Shown here: one piece after another, positions 7,706 through 8,084 of the stretch
How positions within the stretch are numbered: position 1 is the stretch's first letter
Layout: each line of letters starts with the position of its first letter
NCBI GenBank assembly: GCA_016201195.1
Contig: JACQDI010000649.1
Span: 1-8,084 of the forward strand
Source of the DNA: Acidobacteriota bacterium
GTDB lineage: Bacteria; Acidobacteriota; Terriglobia; Bryobacterales; JACQDG01
DNA length: 8,084 nt
Reading direction: 5' to 3'
Notes under the pieces: generated by a model
Told to the model about the DNA's origin: nothing
The model's database searches: none
Seen by the model: only the letters and a program-made list of their open reading frames with translations
Position numbers and translations under genes: made by a program

Positions 7706-7735
7706 GTTATAATCAGCGATTCCGCAACCAAGCAA
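7706..7735 (-). promoter_or_regulatory. Candidate promoter for the propeller-peroxidase-TPR operon
   Basis: On the minus strand, TATAAC (7711-7706) matches five of six bases of the -10 consensus. A weak TTGCTT (7735-7730) lies 18 bp upstream as a possible -35. Transcription would start near 7699, giving a leader of about 45 nt before the ATG at 7652. The core TTATAA is palindromic, and the plus strand reads a perfect TATAAT at 7708-7713, but no -35-like hexamer lies at 16-18 bp on that strand. The site is an AT-rich island in very GC-rich DNA. Acidobacteriota promoters are poorly defined, so this is a candidate only. Confidence 0.35.
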
Positions 7736-7737
7736 GG

Positions 7738-7757
7738 GCGCCAGCGGGAACTGGCGC
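7738..7757. other. Perfect 7-bp stem-loop upstream of the operon
   Basis: GCGCCAG (7738-7744) pairs exactly with CTGGCGC (7751-7757) around a six-base loop (CGGGAA). No run of T follows on either strand, so it is not a typical intrinsic terminator. It lies just upstream of the candidate minus-strand -35 (7730-7735), and within any plus-strand leader that starts at the TATAAT. It could be an operator, an mRNA leader hairpin or chance in GC-rich DNA. Confidence 0.4.
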
Positions 7758-7802
7758 GTTTCGCTCGGCTTGTGGTCTTGGCGAGGAGGAGAGGAGATTC
7801 GG

Positions 7803-7937
7803 ATGGCGTTTGGAGAGCAGCGAACCGGCCGGCGGCCGCCGTTTGGGCACACCTTCGCCCGAAGGACCCGCGGCCGGGTCCAGGCATCGAACCGAGGAGC
7901 TGAGGGAAAGACGAAAGCGCGGGCGAAAACTTTCTAG
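7803..7937 (+). CDS. Candidate small basic ORF, 44 codons (weak)
   Basis: This small ORF runs from ATG at 7803 to TAG at 7935-7937. It encodes 44 residues, 12 of them Arg or Lys (begins MAFGEQRTGRRPPFGHTF). A purine-rich stretch, with AGGAGG at 7784-7789 and AGGAG at 7792-7796 (6 nt before the ATG), is the best-looking ribosome-binding site in the window, and a perfect TATAAT lies at 7708-7713. Against it, I recognise no family, the region is full of GC-rich inverted repeats, and the ORF ends exactly where the opposite-strand transposase reading frame ends, which may be chance. No membrane segment or signal peptide is visible. It is more likely non-coding than coding. Confidence 0.15.
   Translation: MAFGEQRTGRRPPFGHTFARRTRGRVQASNRGAEGKTKARAKTF
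7852..7880. other. Two adjacent short stem-loops
   Basis: CCTTCG (7852-7857) pairs with CGAAGG (7860-7865) over a two-base gap. GACCCG (7865-7870) pairs with CGGGTC (7875-7880) over a CGGC loop. The two inverted repeats share base 7865. They lie between the transposase stop and the operon promoter. They could be part of the mobile element's end, a transcription barrier or a structured RNA. No T-tract follows, so I do not call a terminator. Confidence 0.35.
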
Positions 7938-8084
7938 TCAAGGCGACAGGCTAGCGGGAATCACCTCGGCATGAAGTTCGGCCGCGAGGAGTCTGGCCCA
8001 AAAGGCTTGGGTTGTTCCCTGGCGAGCTGGTGGCTTGAGATTCAGGGCCAAGAAGGCATGAAAGATGTTGTAAGCGAGGAAAGC
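7938..8084 (-). CDS. Transposase, C-terminal 48 residues (rest beyond right edge)
   Basis: Reading the minus strand in from the right edge gives an uninterrupted 48-residue tail ending in TGA (7940-7938). It begins AFLAYNIFHAFLALNLKP and continues with QAFWARLLAAELHAE. The pattern AYN-hydrophobic-FHxF..xNLKP, then a polar basic link and an ARL/AEL helix, is the characteristic C-terminus of DDE transposases of IS4-like type as I remember them; the exact IS family cannot be fixed from this piece. The catalytic residues lie outside the window, so it is unknown whether the gene is intact. The opposite strand is open in register over the same bases, but that is a shadow. Confidence 0.7.
   Translation of the reverse strand, partial: AFLAYNIFHAFLALNLKPPARQGTTQAFWARLLAAELHAEVIPASLSP
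7938..8084 (-). mobile_element. Insertion sequence end (boundary unresolved)
   Basis: The transposase tail shows that an insertion sequence or its remnant enters from the right. Its terminal inverted repeat should lie left of 7938, possibly near 7915-7937, where AT content rises locally (GCGAAAACTTTCTAG). The partner end is outside the window, so neither the repeat nor a target-site duplication can be confirmed. Confidence 0.5.

Noticed and set aside
7738..7757. Intrinsic terminator
   Set aside because: The stem is good but no T-run follows on either strand.
7877..7893. GGTTCGATGCC on the minus strand, resembling a tRNA T-loop
   Set aside because: The flanking bases do not form the five-pair T-stem, and no acceptor or anticodon arm can be drawn around it.
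7348..7941. Minus-strand open frame of 197 codons crossing the intergenic region
   Set aside because: Low-complexity Arg/Ala/Ser/Pro translation. It overlaps the start of the propeller gene in another frame and the end of the transposase frame; no domain seen.
7971..8084. Plus-strand ATG frame open to the right edge, beginning MKFGREESG
   Set aside because: It is in codon register with, and antisense to, the transposase tail, which has a recognisable motif; this frame does not.
8018..8084. Apparent resemblance to the 5' part of 23S rRNA (GGTGG...ATTCAG...GAAGG...TAAGCG)
   Set aside because: The strongly conserved GGATGCC and GAGGCGA elements are missing, and the stretch is fully explained by transposase coding on the minus strand.

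Overview
The window is high-GC, densely coded bacterial DNA. It looks like Acidobacteriota of the Solibacter/Bryobacter kind. The reasons are a very large Oar-type TonB-dependent receptor with a carboxypeptidase-regulatory-like N-terminus, a CHGPG-type multiheme cytochrome c, a secreted PD40/TolB-like beta-propeller and kinesin-light-chain-type TPRs. The taxonomic call is inference from family content; no phylogenetic marker is present.

Layout: two converging gene sets meet near 4140. On the + strand, a TonB-dependent receptor open at the left edge (to 3272) is followed without a gap by a secreted seven-heme cytochrome c (about 3260-4147). The cytochrome frame runs back to the receptor stop but contains no ATG, GTG or TTG before its signal peptide. 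On the - strand, read right to left, lies an apparent three-gene operon: a secreted twelve-blade beta-propeller (7652-5973), a secreted MauG/cytochrome c peroxidase-like di-heme protein (5976-5068) and a secreted TPR protein (5078-4131). The first pair overlap as ATGA and the second by 11 nt. The cytochrome and TPR genes overlap tail to tail by 17 nt.

The region upstream of the propeller (7653-7937) has no confident gene. It holds a TTATAA-centred promoter candidate, three short GC-rich stem-loops and a weak candidate 44-codon ORF. From 7938 to the right edge the - strand encodes the last 48 residues of a transposase, so a mobile element borders the locus.

Taken together, five envelope-exported proteins (outer-membrane receptor, seven-heme electron carrier, di-heme peroxidase/oxidase, propeller scaffold, TPR scaffold) suggest a periplasmic redox module paired with uptake or sensing of an unknown ligand. 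Nothing in the sequence names the substrate. The module is a hypothesis, not a demonstrated system.
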